64,000 bases of DNA from UBA11606 sp039188975 (GTDB lineage Bacteria; Actinomycetota; Acidimicrobiia; Acidimicrobiales; Aldehydirespiratoraceae): positions 1 to 64,000 of the forward strand of contig JBCCYT010000005.1 of the NCBI GenBank assembly GCA_039188975.1, written 5' to 3'. Both the position numbers and the translations under genes were made by a program. The notes beneath the pieces were generated by a model. It was not told where the DNA came from. It searched no databases and saw only the letters and a list, made by a program, of their open reading frames with translations. Below are positions 17,178 through 25,289 of the stretch, piece by piece; positions within the stretch are counted from its first letter, which is position 1; each line of letters opens with the position of its first letter.

Positions 17178-17194
17178 GTGGCACTATCGGCCAT

Positions 17195-18400
17195 GTGACA
17201 GTCGATTTCAACGAGATCATCGATCGGGAGGGCACCGCCGCGGTCGCCTCTGAGTCCTACCGCGAGTTTTTGCTGGGCGATGTCCCGGACGATGCGCTGC
17301 CACCACCGGATGCCGATGTGCTGTCGATGTGGGTGGCGGACATGGATGTTGCGGCCCCACCGGTTGCGATGGAGGCGATGCGAGCCCGGCTCGATCGGCG
17401 AATTCTGGGGTACACCAAAGCGAAGGACGACGCCTATGTCGCCGCCTTTCTGGGGTGGTGTGATCGCCGCTATCGCTGGTCGTTCGATCCAGAGCATCTG
17501 GTGATCGGTCGTGGGGTCGTCCCTGCGTTGGTCGACCTGATCGACATCATGTGTGACGACGGCGACAAGATCGCAACCATCACGCCGGCTTATCACTGGT
17601 TTGAAGAGGCGCCTGAGCAGCACGGGCTCGAACTGGTGACCTGTCCGCTCACCATCGTCGATGAGCGGACGACCGTTGACCTGGTGGCGCTGGAGGCCTT
17701 GCTGGCCGACCCAGCCGTCACGTTGCTCTTGTGGTGCCACCCGCACAACCCGGTGGGTCGGGAGTGGAGCGATGATGAGCTCATCGCCGTGGCCGACCTG
17801 TGTCGCACCCATGGGGTGCGCATCATTTCTGATGAGATCCACGCCGATCTGCTGCGGTCGGGTCGGCGCCACACACCGCTGGCGTCACTGGTTCCCGCCG
17901 ACGATGAGGTCATCACGTGCTTGGCGCCGAGTAAGACATTCAACCTGGCGGGCTTGCTGTTTTCGAACATCATCATTCCCAATGACGACGTGCGCGAGGA
18001 GATGGACAAGCGGGCGCCAGGCATCACCAATCCGTTGAGCCTGGCCGCCGCCACTGCGGTGTACCGCGACGGTGATGAGTGGCTCGATGCGCTGCGCGAG
18101 CATCTGGACCACAACCTGCGGCTGGTCGGTGAGACGATTGCCTCTCGGCTGCCCAACGCCCGCTTCGAGATGCCTGACGCGACCTATCTGGCCTGGATCG
18201 ATCTCGGTGACCATGTCGATGGGATCGATGATCTCAGCGCCTTCTTTGCTCGGGAGGCCCACGTGTTGGTCGAAGGGCCTCACAAGTTCGTTGCGGACGC
18301 TGAACGGTGCATCCGGCTCAATGTGGCGTGCCCGACGGCCAAGGTCGTCGATGCCCTCGACCGGATGATCACCGCCCTCGAAGCGCGTCCCGGGTTCTAG
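17195..18400 (+). CDS. PatB/MalY-family PLP-dependent C-S lyase (aminotransferase class I/II fold)
   Basis: 401 residues from GTG 17195, which opens into NEIIDREGT and then DVLSMWVADMDVAAPP, the diagnostic N-terminus of cystathionine beta-lyase-like PatB/MalY enzymes. LLWCHPHNPVGREWS contains the family Asn-Pro motif, IISDEIHADLL the PLP-ring Asp, and LAPSKTFNLAGL the Schiff-base lysine. Members cleave C-S bonds of cystathionine or S-conjugates, releasing a thiol, pyruvate and ammonia. In a mycothiol-containing host a role in thiol-conjugate breakdown or methionine synthesis is possible. The start is close to the divergent gene; CACTAT at 17182-17187 may be its -10. Confidence 0.88.
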   Translation: MTVDFNEIIDREGTAAVASESYREFLLGDVPDDALPPPDADVLSMWVADMDVAAPPVAMEAMRARLDRRILGYTKAKDDAYVAAFLGWCDRRYRWSFDPEHLVIGRGVVPALVDLIDIMCDDGDKIATITPAYHWFEEAPEQHGLELVTCPLTIVDERTTVDLVALEALLADPAVTLLLWCHPHNPVGREWSDDELIAVADLCRTHGVRIISDEIHADLLRSGRRHTPLASLVPADDEVITCLAPSKTFNLAGLLFSNIIIPNDDVREEMDKRAPGITNPLSLAAATAVYRDGDEWLDALREHLDHNLRLVGETIASRLPNARFEMPDATYLAWIDLGDHVDGIDDLSAFFAREAHVLVEGPHKFVADAERCIRLNVACPTAKVVDALDRMITALEARPGF

Positions 18401-18406
18401 CAACGC

Positions 18407-19507
18407 CTAGAGCGAGAAGTCGATCAGCCCGCGAATGATCTCGCCTTCGTGCAGGGCCCGGTAGCCCTCGTTGATGTCCTCGAGGGCGTAGGTCTGGGTG
18501 ACGAGCTCGTCGAGTTTGAGTTTCCCCTGGTCGTAGAGGCGCAGCAGGCGGGGTATGTCGGCGCGGGGGTTGCAGTAGCCGTAGATCGAGCCGTGGAGAT
18601 GTTTGCCGCTCATCGCCAAGTCGACGGTGTTGAGGCTGATCTCGTTCTGCATCATGTCGCTGAGTGACGTGAGGGTGAGGCCGCCTCCCTTGCCGACCAT
18701 CGCCATCGCCGGCGCAAACAGGTCAGAGGTTGCGTCGCCGACCGTGATGATCACCGAGTTGGCGCCGCGTCCCCACGAGAGTTCATCGACGAGCGGTGCC
18801 GCATCCTCGATCGACGCGACCGCATGGGTGGCCCCCATGGTTTGCGCGAACTCTCGCTTCATCTCGATGGGGTCGACGGCGATGATGTTGGCGGCGCCGG
18901 CCATCGCGGCCCCTTGCACGGCGTTGACGCCAATGCCGCCGGTCCCGATGATGACGACCGTGTCTCCCGCCCGAACGTCGGCGACGTTCACGGCTGAACC
19001 CCAGCCGGTTGCGACGCCACACGAGCAGAGCGAAACGGCTTCGAGTGGGTACCAGTCACCGACCGGCACGATCGAGTTCTCGTGGACGACGGCGTACTCG
19101 GAGAAGGTGCCGATACCCGACATCGCTTTGACCGGGCCCCTCGGGCCGAAGAACTTGTCGGTGCCCGCCATGATCTCTGCGCCGTTGTCGCAGAGGTACT
19201 GCATCCCGTCGGCACATGACGGGCAGCGGCCACAGGAGGGAATGAACGATGCGGCGACATGATCGCCGACGGCGAACCCACGCACATGGTCGCCGACCGC
19301 TTGCACGACGCCGGAGCCCTCGTGTCCGCAGACCATGGGCAGGGCACCATCGGTGAAGTCGCCGAGCCGGATGTGTTCGTCGGAGTGGCACAGCCCGGCG
19401 TAGCTCATCTTGACGAGAATCTCTTCGGGGCCGGGATCGTTGATCTCGAACTCCTCGACGACCCATGGGGCGTTGACCTCGTAGGCGACGGCGGCGCGTG
19501 TCTTCAT
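18407..19507 (-). CDS. NDMA-dependent (mycofactocin-linked) zinc alcohol dehydrogenase
   Basis: 366 residues from ATG 19507; the longer open frame lacks a promoter, whereas TACCGT ends 6 nt before this ATG. It shows GLCHSDEH (catalytic zinc), CGHEGSG, the structural zinc cysteines in CGRCPSCADGMQYLC, and the Rossmann motif GTGGIGVNAVQG. SFIPSCGRCPSCADGMQYLC and CGVATGWGSAVNVADV are characteristic of the NDMA-dependent alcohol dehydrogenase group, whose tightly bound NAD is reoxidised through mycofactocin rather than by exchange. This implies a mycofactocin pathway elsewhere in the genome. It may oxidise primary alcohols; exact substrate unknown. Confidence 0.88.
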   Translation of the reverse strand: MKTRAAVAYEVNAPWVVEEFEINDPGPEEILVKMSYAGLCHSDEHIRLGDFTDGALPMVCGHEGSGVVQAVGDHVRGFAVGDHVAASFIPSCGRCPSCADGMQYLCDNGAEIMAGTDKFFGPRGPVKAMSGIGTFSEYAVVHENSIVPVGDWYPLEAVSLCSCGVATGWGSAVNVADVRAGDTVVIIGTGGIGVNAVQGAAMAGAANIIAVDPIEMKREFAQTMGATHAVASIEDAAPLVDELSWGRGANSVIITVGDATSDLFAPAMAMVGKGGGLTLTSLSDMMQNEISLNTVDLAMSGKHLHGSIYGYCNPRADIPRLLRLYDQGKLKLDELVTQTYALEDINEGYRALHEGEIIRGLIDFSL

Positions 19508-19513
19508 CGGGCA

Positions 19514-19519
19514 ACGGTA
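19514..19519 (-). promoter_or_regulatory. TANNNT -10 box for the NDMA-type dehydrogenase
   Basis: TACCGT on the minus strand ends 6 nt before the ATG at 19507. Confidence 0.5.
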
Positions 19520-19566
19520 CGTGCGAGACCGGGCGGCTGTCACACCCATCGAGTAGAACTACATCT

Positions 19567-20433
19567 ATGGCATTCGATGGTGAGCGCTCCGAAGCGGTGG
19601 TTCCCACCCCGCCGCCGCGCCTGTCGCCGTCTGGTGCCGGGACGTTCGAGCAGTGTCCTCGCCGGTGGCGGATGCGCTACGTCGAACGGCTTCCCGACCC
19701 GCCGGGGGAGGCGGCGCTCGCTGGCAGCTTCGCTCATCGGGTGCTCGAGTTGTTCATGCAACGAGCTCCGGAGGCGCGCACGGTCGACGCGGCCAAGCTG
19801 ATCGCTCGCGAGGAATGGCCCGAGGTCGAAGCTGACCCTGATTTCCAGGCGCTGGGTTATGACGCCGAGCAGGCCAAGCAGTTCCGGTGGAAGTCGTGGA
19901 TGGCGATCGAGGGGCTGTGGGCTCTCGAAGACCCGAAGCGGGTCGAGGTCCGAGCGACGGAGCAAGACGTCGAAGCCGATCTGGGTGGCGTGCCGTTCCG
20001 GGGGATCGTCGATCGGTTGGACGAGGAGGGCGACGGCCTGGTTGTCACCGATTACAAGTCGGGGAAGGCGCCGTCGCCGCGGTACCGGCGGGGCCGGCTC
20101 GATCAGGTGCTGTTGTATGCGGCCGCCGTGCAGGAGGCGACGGGCGAGATGCCGGTGCATGCTCGGCTGCTGTACCTCGGTCAACGGCCGGTTGGGATCA
20201 AGGTGACCCAGGACGAGATCGATGGCGTCGTCGAGAAGCTGGCCGGTACGTGGTCGGCGATCAACACGGCGTGCGACACCGACGTGTTCGAGCCGCGAAC
20301 GGGTCCGCTTTGTGGGTGGTGCCCGTATGTCGATCGGTGCCCGGAGGGCATGAAAGAGGCCGCAAAACGCCAGGCCCGCCGCGACGCTGAGGCTGCGGCG
20401 CTCAACGACTTCGACGAGCGCATGGCGAGCTGA
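19567..20433 (+). CDS. Stand-alone RecB/Cas4-like PD-(D/E)XK nuclease with Fe-S cysteines
   Basis: 288 residues from ATG 19567. SPSGAGTFEQCPRRWRMRYVERL holds the first cysteine of an iron-sulfur cluster, AGSFAHRVLELF the nuclease histidine, GIVDRLDEEGDGLVVTDYKSGK the catalytic Asp and the (D)YKSGK lysine motif, and CGWCPYVDRCPEGM the remaining three cysteines. This is the AddB/Cas4-type Fe-S nuclease arrangement without a helicase domain. It probably processes DNA ends in repair. No partner helicase or CRISPR is nearby. Its last codons and stop form the first copy of a three-copy palindromic repeat. Confidence 0.88.
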   Translation: MAFDGERSEAVVPTPPPRLSPSGAGTFEQCPRRWRMRYVERLPDPPGEAALAGSFAHRVLELFMQRAPEARTVDAAKLIAREEWPEVEADPDFQALGYDAEQAKQFRWKSWMAIEGLWALEDPKRVEVRATEQDVEADLGGVPFRGIVDRLDEEGDGLVVTDYKSGKAPSPRYRRGRLDQVLLYAAAVQEATGEMPVHARLLYLGQRPVGIKVTQDEIDGVVEKLAGTWSAINTACDTDVFEPRTGPLCGWCPYVDRCPEGMKEAAKRQARRDAEAAALNDFDERMAS

Positions 20434-20508
20434 CCAGCTCGCCGGTGGTGCTGCGAGCTGACCAGCTCGCCGGTGGTGCTGCGAGCTGACCAGCTCGCCG
20501 GTGGTGCT
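20425..20508. repeat. Three perfect 28-bp tandem copies, each with an 18-bp dyad
   Basis: Copies lie at 20425-20452, 20453-20480 and 20481-20508 and are identical. Each begins with an 18-bp dyad, gcgagctgaccagctcgc (8-bp arms, 2-bp centre), followed by cggtggtgct. Copy 1 contains the Ala-Ser-stop of the nuclease gene, so the array is a triplicated gene end. It fills almost all of the space to the convergent small membrane protein gene ending at 20514. It could act as a bidirectional terminator; there is no T-tract. Confidence 0.92.
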
Positions 20509-20513
20509 GTGCG

Positions 20514-20819
20514 TTACTGGCTGCGTCGGCGCTGGTGGCGTTTCCAGAACCAGCGAAGGGTGAGCAGGCTGATGAGGCCGCCGATGGCGGCGCCCATGCC
20601 GGTGCTGATGACGAGCGAGTCTGGCACGGGGTCGGCGGGGGCGGGGGTGACGCCGACGGCGGGCGGTGGGTCATCGGTGGTTGCCCGCGAGGTGACCCCA
20701 TCCAGAGAGCTTGGTGCTGCGGCCTCGGGGGTGGTGTCGCCGAGGAGGGCGTCGACCGGCGCCGGGTCGGCGCTGGCCGGTTTCGGGCGGCGCCGGTTGG
20801 CTTGGGGGTCATACGTCAT
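20514..20819 (-). CDS. Small single-pass membrane protein coupled to ParA
   Basis: 101 residues from ATG 20819; the longer frame reading into parA is a shadow. A Pro/Ala/Asp-rich, probably disordered region of about 70 residues leads to one membrane helix (GMGAAIGGLISLLTLRWFW) and a short basic tail RHQRRRSQ. I recognise no family. It overlaps the 3' end of the ParA-like gene by 11 bp, so translation is probably coupled. A tail-anchored partner that tethers a ParA ATPase to the membrane is an attractive but unproven role. Confidence 0.7.
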   Translation of the reverse strand: MTYDPQANRRRPKPASADPAPVDALLGDTTPEAAAPSSLDGVTSRATTDDPPPAVGVTPAPADPVPDSLVISTGMGAAIGGLISLLTLRWFWKRHQRRRSQ

Positions 20820-21627
20820 GAGATGCCTCCGGTGGGTTGGCCACGAAGAACTCGGGGACGACGGTTGAGAAGAGCTTGTCGATTTCGGTGGCGGCTTCGG
20901 CGGCGCCGGGTCGAGGGCCGAGGGCGTGGATCGGCATCGAGGCGGCGGAGGCCTCTGGGATGGCGGCGCGCAGGTGGATCGGGTCGAGGACGAGTTCGCC
21001 GTGGTCGGCTTTGAGCTGTTCGTACCAGTAGGTGTTGTCGCGGGTGCGGCCGAGCCGGTTGACTGCGACCCCGGCGAGTGTGAGCGCGCCGGGTTCGCGG
21101 CGAACGGCGATGCGTTCGACGGTGCGCATGATTTGGGTGACACCGTCAGATGCCCATGCTCCGGGTTCGGTGACGACGAGGGCTCGGTCGGCGGCGAAGA
21201 GCCCGTTGACGGTCAGCAGGCCGAGCGATGGGGGGCAGTCGATCAAAACGAGTTCGTGTCCGACGCCGTGAAGCGCCATCGCCAGGCGATCGTTGGCGCC
21301 GATGGGGTCGGTGAGGAGCTGCGATTCTCGGGTTGCGAGGGCCGGGGTTGCGGGTACGACCGATGGGGGGCGGACGCCGTCGGGTTCGGTGGGCCATGCG
21401 CTGGCGACTCGCAGCCCGTTGATCGACCCGGTTCGTTCCTCGGCCAGGGCTTGGTCGACGGAGAACGGTGGCTCCCAGACACCGAGTCCGGTGGTGGCGT
21501 TGCCTTGTGGGTCGAGATCGATCACCAAGGTGTCGATGCCGCTCGCCCATGCGCTGGCGGCGAGTCCGAGCGTGATCGTGGTCTTGCCCACCCCACCTTT
21601 TTGGTTCACCACGGCGACGACGGGCAT
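20809..21627 (-). CDS. ParA/Soj-family ATPase without a ParB partner
   Basis: 272 residues. It has the deviant Walker A motif NQKGGVGKTTITLGLA with the signature lysine, Walker A' DLDPQGNATTGLG, and Walker B-like LVLIDCPPSLGLLT, defining the ParA/MinD superfamily. These ATPases form nucleotide-dependent dimers on DNA or membranes to position cargo. There is no parB gene or parS-like cluster here, and no oriC genes, so this is not the chromosomal parAB locus. The downstream partner is a small membrane protein. TACGGT ends 6 nt before the ATG. Confidence 0.9.
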   Translation of the reverse strand: MPVVAVVNQKGGVGKTTITLGLAASAWASGIDTLVIDLDPQGNATTGLGVWEPPFSVDQALAEERTGSINGLRVASAWPTEPDGVRPPSVVPATPALATRESQLLTDPIGANDRLAMALHGVGHELVLIDCPPSLGLLTVNGLFAADRALVVTEPGAWASDGVTQIMRTVERIAVRREPGALTLAGVAVNRLGRTRDNTYWYEQLKADHGELVLDPIHLRAAIPEASAASMPIHALGPRPGAAEAATEIDKLFSTVVPEFFVANPPEASHDV

Positions 21628-21633
21628 GCCGTC

Positions 21634-21639
21634 ACCGTA
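21634..21639 (-). promoter_or_regulatory. TANNNT -10 box for the ParA-like gene
   Basis: TACGGT on the minus strand ends 6 nt before the ATG at 21627. Confidence 0.5.
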
Positions 21640-21699
21640 GCGGGCCTCGACCGATCGGAGTGCGACGTGATGGCCGGGCGGGGTGTGGTCGCGGTGGGT

Positions 21700-23130
21700 T
21701 CAGGCGAACAGTTCGGTGATGACGGTCCCACCGTTGGGGAGAACGAGGTTGGCATCGATGCCGAGCCATCCCTCGGCGATTGTGGCGTAGTAGTCGTCGA
21801 GCATCGTGGTGGCGATGAGGTTGCCGTCGTCGTCGAGTCGTTCGATGGGTGGTGCGTCGCCGAAGAGGCCGGGGTTGACGGGGCCGCTGAGCAGTGCTGG
21901 CCCTGCGGTTCCATGGTCGGTTCCGGACTGGTTTTCTTCGGGGCGTCGCCCGAATTCGCTGGTGGTGAGGGTCAGTGTCTTGTCGGCCAGGCCTCGAGCA
22001 GCGAGGTCGTCGTGAAAGGCCGCGAGGGACGGACCGAGGTTTCGCATCAGGTCGTCGTGGCCGTACATCTGGCTGTCGTGGGTGTCGAAGCCGCCGAGCT
22101 CGACGTGGATGACTCGTACCCCCGTGTCACTGGCGAGGAGACCGGCTGCGATCTGGAGTTGGAAGGCCAGGTCGGTTTCGGGGTAGCCCTTGGCTTCGCG
22201 TCCGGTTTGGCCGCTGTCGTCTTGGGCGTAGACCGCTTCGGCTTCGCCTTGCAGCGATTCGAGGAGTTCTCCGAACGCCAGGGCGTCGCTCAGGCCGGTG
22301 CGGGCGATGCCGAGGCGACCAGTGCCGGTTCCGTCGGCTGACATGGAGCGAAGCCCGCGACGGAGGTTTTGGAACCAGGCGTCGTCTTCGCCGAGAAACC
22401 AACCGGCCCAGGGGTCGGGGATGCCGATCGTTGTTGCTTTTTCGGCGGTGAGAAACGGTGAGGCGGCCTGGCCGACGGTGACGCCGGTGATGGATCCGGG
22501 GGCGGCGAGTTCGTCGCACAGTCGACCGAGGAAGCCGGTTCGAATGCTGAGGTCGCCGGAGCTGTCGCCTTGCCACCAGCGGGTCTCCATCTCGAAGTGG
22601 GAGCCGTCGGGAACCGCGGTACCGATCCCTTGTACTACGGCGAGCCCTCGATCCCGGAGGCCGGTGAGTTCCCCGTGGAGCTGGGTGCCGGGGACAAAGT
22701 CGGCGAGCGCCGTGTCTGCATTGAGCAGCGATGGTCGGAGGTCGCGGAGGCGGCCCGATTCGGGAACCACGGTGGCGAGCCCGTCGTTGCCGCCCCGGAG
22801 TTCGACGACGACCAGCATCCGGCCGGCGACGTCGGCCGACGGCGCGCCGCTGGCGACGACGGCGGGCGCGGGGATTGTGGGAGCGGAGCTCGGGCCGAGG
22901 CCGGGAAACGCACGGGGGTCTCCGTTGCCGGCGGTGAACGCCCGGTAGCCGCCCGCGGCGAGCACGCCCCCGACGCCGAGCATGGCGAGAAGTTGCCGTC
23001 GGGTCGGGCGAGACCGGCCGGTCCCCGCTCCACCCGGCGCGGGCGGAATGGCGGGCGGGGCGGAAACCGGCGCGGCGATCTCGGGTGCAGGACGTTCGGA
23101 GGGGTTCGGGAAACCAGGAGGCAGGGTCAT
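21700..23130 (-). CDS. DUF1501 protein with Tat-type signal
   Basis: 476 residues. After a Pro/Ala-rich N-terminal tail, RPTRRQLLAMLGVGGVLAAGG forms a twin-arginine signal, so the protein is probably exported folded. The body has VVELRGGNDGLATVVP near the start and VIHVELGGFDTHDSQMYGHDDL, TLTTSEFGRRPEENQSGTDHGTAGPALL later, the DUF1501 hallmarks that resemble the metal-binding core of the alkaline phosphatase/sulfatase superfamily. Substrate unknown. It lies 40 bp downstream of the DUF1800 gene; these families very often occur as a pair. Confidence 0.88.
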   Translation of the reverse strand: MTLPPGFPNPSERPAPEIAAPVSAPPAIPPAPGGAGTGRSRPTRRQLLAMLGVGGVLAAGGYRAFTAGNGDPRAFPGLGPSSAPTIPAPAVVASGAPSADVAGRMLVVVELRGGNDGLATVVPESGRLRDLRPSLLNADTALADFVPGTQLHGELTGLRDRGLAVVQGIGTAVPDGSHFEMETRWWQGDSSGDLSIRTGFLGRLCDELAAPGSITGVTVGQAASPFLTAEKATTIGIPDPWAGWFLGEDDAWFQNLRRGLRSMSADGTGTGRLGIARTGLSDALAFGELLESLQGEAEAVYAQDDSGQTGREAKGYPETDLAFQLQIAAGLLASDTGVRVIHVELGGFDTHDSQMYGHDDLMRNLGPSLAAFHDDLAARGLADKTLTLTTSEFGRRPEENQSGTDHGTAGPALLSGPVNPGLFGDAPPIERLDDDGNLIATTMLDDYYATIAEGWLGIDANLVLPNGGTVITELFA

Positions 23131-23170
23131 GGCGGGGCTTTCGGCTCGGGCGGGGTGGCGGATGGGAGGG

Positions 23171-24511
23171 TCAGGCGAGGGCGAATTCGGGGGAGCACAG
23201 CGTCAGCGCGAAGAGCAGTTCCAGACCGGAGTCGAACTCGGTTTGGCGCTGGATTGCGTCGTCGAGCGTGGTTCGGGTCTCGGGTGAGATGTCCCACAGT
23301 GAGCATCGGGCGAGAACTGCGTCGACGGTTGGTTCGATCGATGTGTCGAACGAGTCATCCCATGACCGGTCGAGGACTCGATTCACTCGTGCGAGGATCT
23401 GGCTGGCGCCGAGCCATCGATCGTCGTCAGGCCAACCGGCGACGTTTGGCGGTGAGAACGGCACTTGGCCGGCGACGTAGAGCTGCCACGTGTCGATCGG
23501 GGAGTCGGTTGCACCGAGGGCCGACAGTGCGCCGATCAGCCACTCGACGGGTTGACGTGGTCGGCTGCGGCGAGAGGTTCGGAAGCCGTCGCTTCGAACG
23601 ATGGCGGCGACCAGTGGTGCGATCTCCAAGTCGGCGGTTCGAAAGACCCGGCCGAGGCGGCCCGCCTCGTCGTCGGTTGGCTCGACACCGACGAGATGCC
23701 GGTACAGGCGGGTTGCGACATGCGTTGCGCAGGCGGGGTGGTCACAGACGGCGTCGACGAGTTCATCGAGTCCGAATCGCGCTCGCGTCCCGAGGAACGA
23801 AACCGGACGGCGGTAGTGGGTGTCGGGCTCGAAGTACGCTGCTTTGGTGTCCCAGTCGACATGCCAGCCAGAGAGGGCGCGGGCTGCGGCCTTCACGTCG
23901 TCTTCGGTGTAGTTGCCGACGCCGAGGGTGAACAGCTCCAGCGTCTCCCGCCCGAGGTTCTCGTTCGGGTTGTCGCCGTTGGAACCGGCGCCGTCGAGGT
24001 AGAGCAGCATCAAGGGGTCTTGCAGCATCGCCCGGGTCAGGTCGCGGAAGTTGCCGAGGGCGTGGCGCCGCACGATGAGGTGGTGGTTCCACACCATTTC
24101 CGACTCGCCGGAGTGGATGTGGGCGGTGAAGTGGCCGTGCCAGTACCAGACCATGCGTTCGTGCAGCGCCGCGTCGGGGTGGCGGAGCTGGGCGAGCCAC
24201 CACTGCAGGACGTCTTCGTCTTCGAGGCGAGGCGTGCCGTCGTCGTTGGTTTGCGGTTGCACGGACTCGCCGGTGCGTTCTGCTTCGAGCCGGGCCCGCA
24301 AGCCATACGGCGGTTGAAGCCCGCTGGGGGTGGCCACGCCGGATCGGCGGGCGGCGTGGTCAGCGGTGTCGCCGAGCAGGTCATCGACGATGTCGTCGTA
24401 CGAGCGGACGGCGAGGCGTTCGACCTGGCGGGCGGCGGGTCCGAAGGTGGTCCGCCGCAGCAGGTGGGCGATGGCCTCTCGGTGCTCGATCTCGTCAGCG
24501 GTGAGGTTCAT
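23171..24511 (-). CDS. DUF1800 protein
   Basis: 446 residues from ATG 24511, chosen over a longer frame because TACGGT ends 6 nt upstream and the family start (IAHLLRRTTFGPA) follows directly. Other family blocks are MVWYWHGHFTAH, PLMLLYLDGAGSNGDNPNENLGRETLELFTLGVGNYTEDDV and the late FSPPNVAGWPDD. The NPNENLGRELLELFTLG-type motif defines the family. No signal peptide is visible. The molecular function is not established; partner of the downstream DUF1501 protein, and divergent from a two-component system that may control both. Confidence 0.88.
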   Translation of the reverse strand: MNLTADEIEHREAIAHLLRRTTFGPAARQVERLAVRSYDDIVDDLLGDTADHAARRSGVATPSGLQPPYGLRARLEAERTGESVQPQTNDDGTPRLEDEDVLQWWLAQLRHPDAALHERMVWYWHGHFTAHIHSGESEMVWNHHLIVRRHALGNFRDLTRAMLQDPLMLLYLDGAGSNGDNPNENLGRETLELFTLGVGNYTEDDVKAAARALSGWHVDWDTKAAYFEPDTHYRRPVSFLGTRARFGLDELVDAVCDHPACATHVATRLYRHLVGVEPTDDEAGRLGRVFRTADLEIAPLVAAIVRSDGFRTSRRSRPRQPVEWLIGALSALGATDSPIDTWQLYVAGQVPFSPPNVAGWPDDDRWLGASQILARVNRVLDRSWDDSFDTSIEPTVDAVLARCSLWDISPETRTTLDDAIQRQTEFDSGLELLFALTLCSPEFALA

Positions 24512-24517
24512 GGCTGG

Positions 24518-24523
24518 ACCGTA
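24518..24523 (-). promoter_or_regulatory. TANNNT -10 box for the DUF1800-DUF1501 operon
   Basis: TACGGT on the minus strand ends 6 nt before the ATG at 24511. Confidence 0.5.
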
Positions 24524-24596
24524 CGAATCGACGCGTGATCTGAACGTGAAGCCGTCCTTCATGACAGCTTCATCTCACGCGGGCCACACTGGTGCG

Positions 24597-25289
24597 GTGC
24601 GGTTGCTACTTGTCGAGGACGACGTCTCGTTGGCCACGGTGGTGGAACGGGGCCTTCGCGAAGATGGCTATGCGGTCGACGTGAGCGGCTCGATGATCGA
24701 TGCGCTCCATCAGCTGCAGAGCAACGAGTACGACCTTGCAGTCCTGGACCTTGGCCTACCGGATGGCGACGGGATGCAGATCTGTCGTCACATCCGCAGC
24801 GGTTCTGGCGCTGCCTCGCCGCACCTGCCGGTGTTGATGCTCACGGCCCGCGACGGTCTGTCCGACAAGGTCGAGGGTCTCGATGCGGGCGCCGACGATT
24901 ATCTCACCAAGCCGTTCGACTATCCCGAACTGACCGCTCGACTCCGGGCCCTGCTGCGTCGCCCCGCCAGCAGCCACGCCCCGGTCCTGACGGTTGGCGA
25001 TGTCACGCTCGACCCGGCGGCAAGGGTTGTGCGGCGAGCTGCGATCACGGTGCCGTTGACGGCGCGAGAGTTTGCTCTGCTCGAGTTCTTGATGCGACAT
25101 GCCGATGAAGTCGTGCGGCGCGAGACCCTGCTCGAACATGTCTGGGACGCAAACTATGACGGTCTCTCGAACGTGGTCGACGTCCACATCGCCAACCTTC
25201 GGCGCAAATTGGCACTCGACGGCGCCCACGATCCGGTGGAGACGGTCCGAGGCGTCGGGTACCGGATGATTGCCGAGGCGACCGGATGA
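24597..25289 (+). CDS. OmpR/PhoB-family response regulator
   Basis: 230 residues from GTG 24597, where the receiver begins at once with MRLLLVEDD. The receiver (1-120) has the acidic pair in VEDD, the phospho-acceptor Asp in LAVLDLGLPDGDG, the switch Thr in LMLTARD and the Lys in YLTKPFDYPEL. The winged-helix DNA-binding domain (130-225) has LTAREFALLEFLMRHADEVV, VVDVHIANLRRKL and VRGVGYRM. An ATG at 24561 is an alternative. It is overlapped by the kinase gene (ATGA), and the divergent DUF1800-DUF1501 operon 85 bp away is a plausible target. Confidence 0.92.
   Translation: MRLLLVEDDVSLATVVERGLREDGYAVDVSGSMIDALHQLQSNEYDLAVLDLGLPDGDGMQICRHIRSGSGAASPHLPVLMLTARDGLSDKVEGLDAGADDYLTKPFDYPELTARLRALLRRPASSHAPVLTVGDVTLDPAARVVRRAAITVPLTAREFALLEFLMRHADEVVRRETLLEHVWDANYDGLSNVVDVHIANLRRKLALDGAHDPVETVRGVGYRMIAEATG

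Noticed and set aside
20425..20508. Possible CRISPR array (28-bp repeats)
   Set aside because: There are no spacers; the copies are directly contiguous and include a stop codon. No cas genes.
20809..21627. Chromosomal parAB locus near the origin
   Set aside because: No parB, rnpA, rpmH, dnaA or gidB is nearby.
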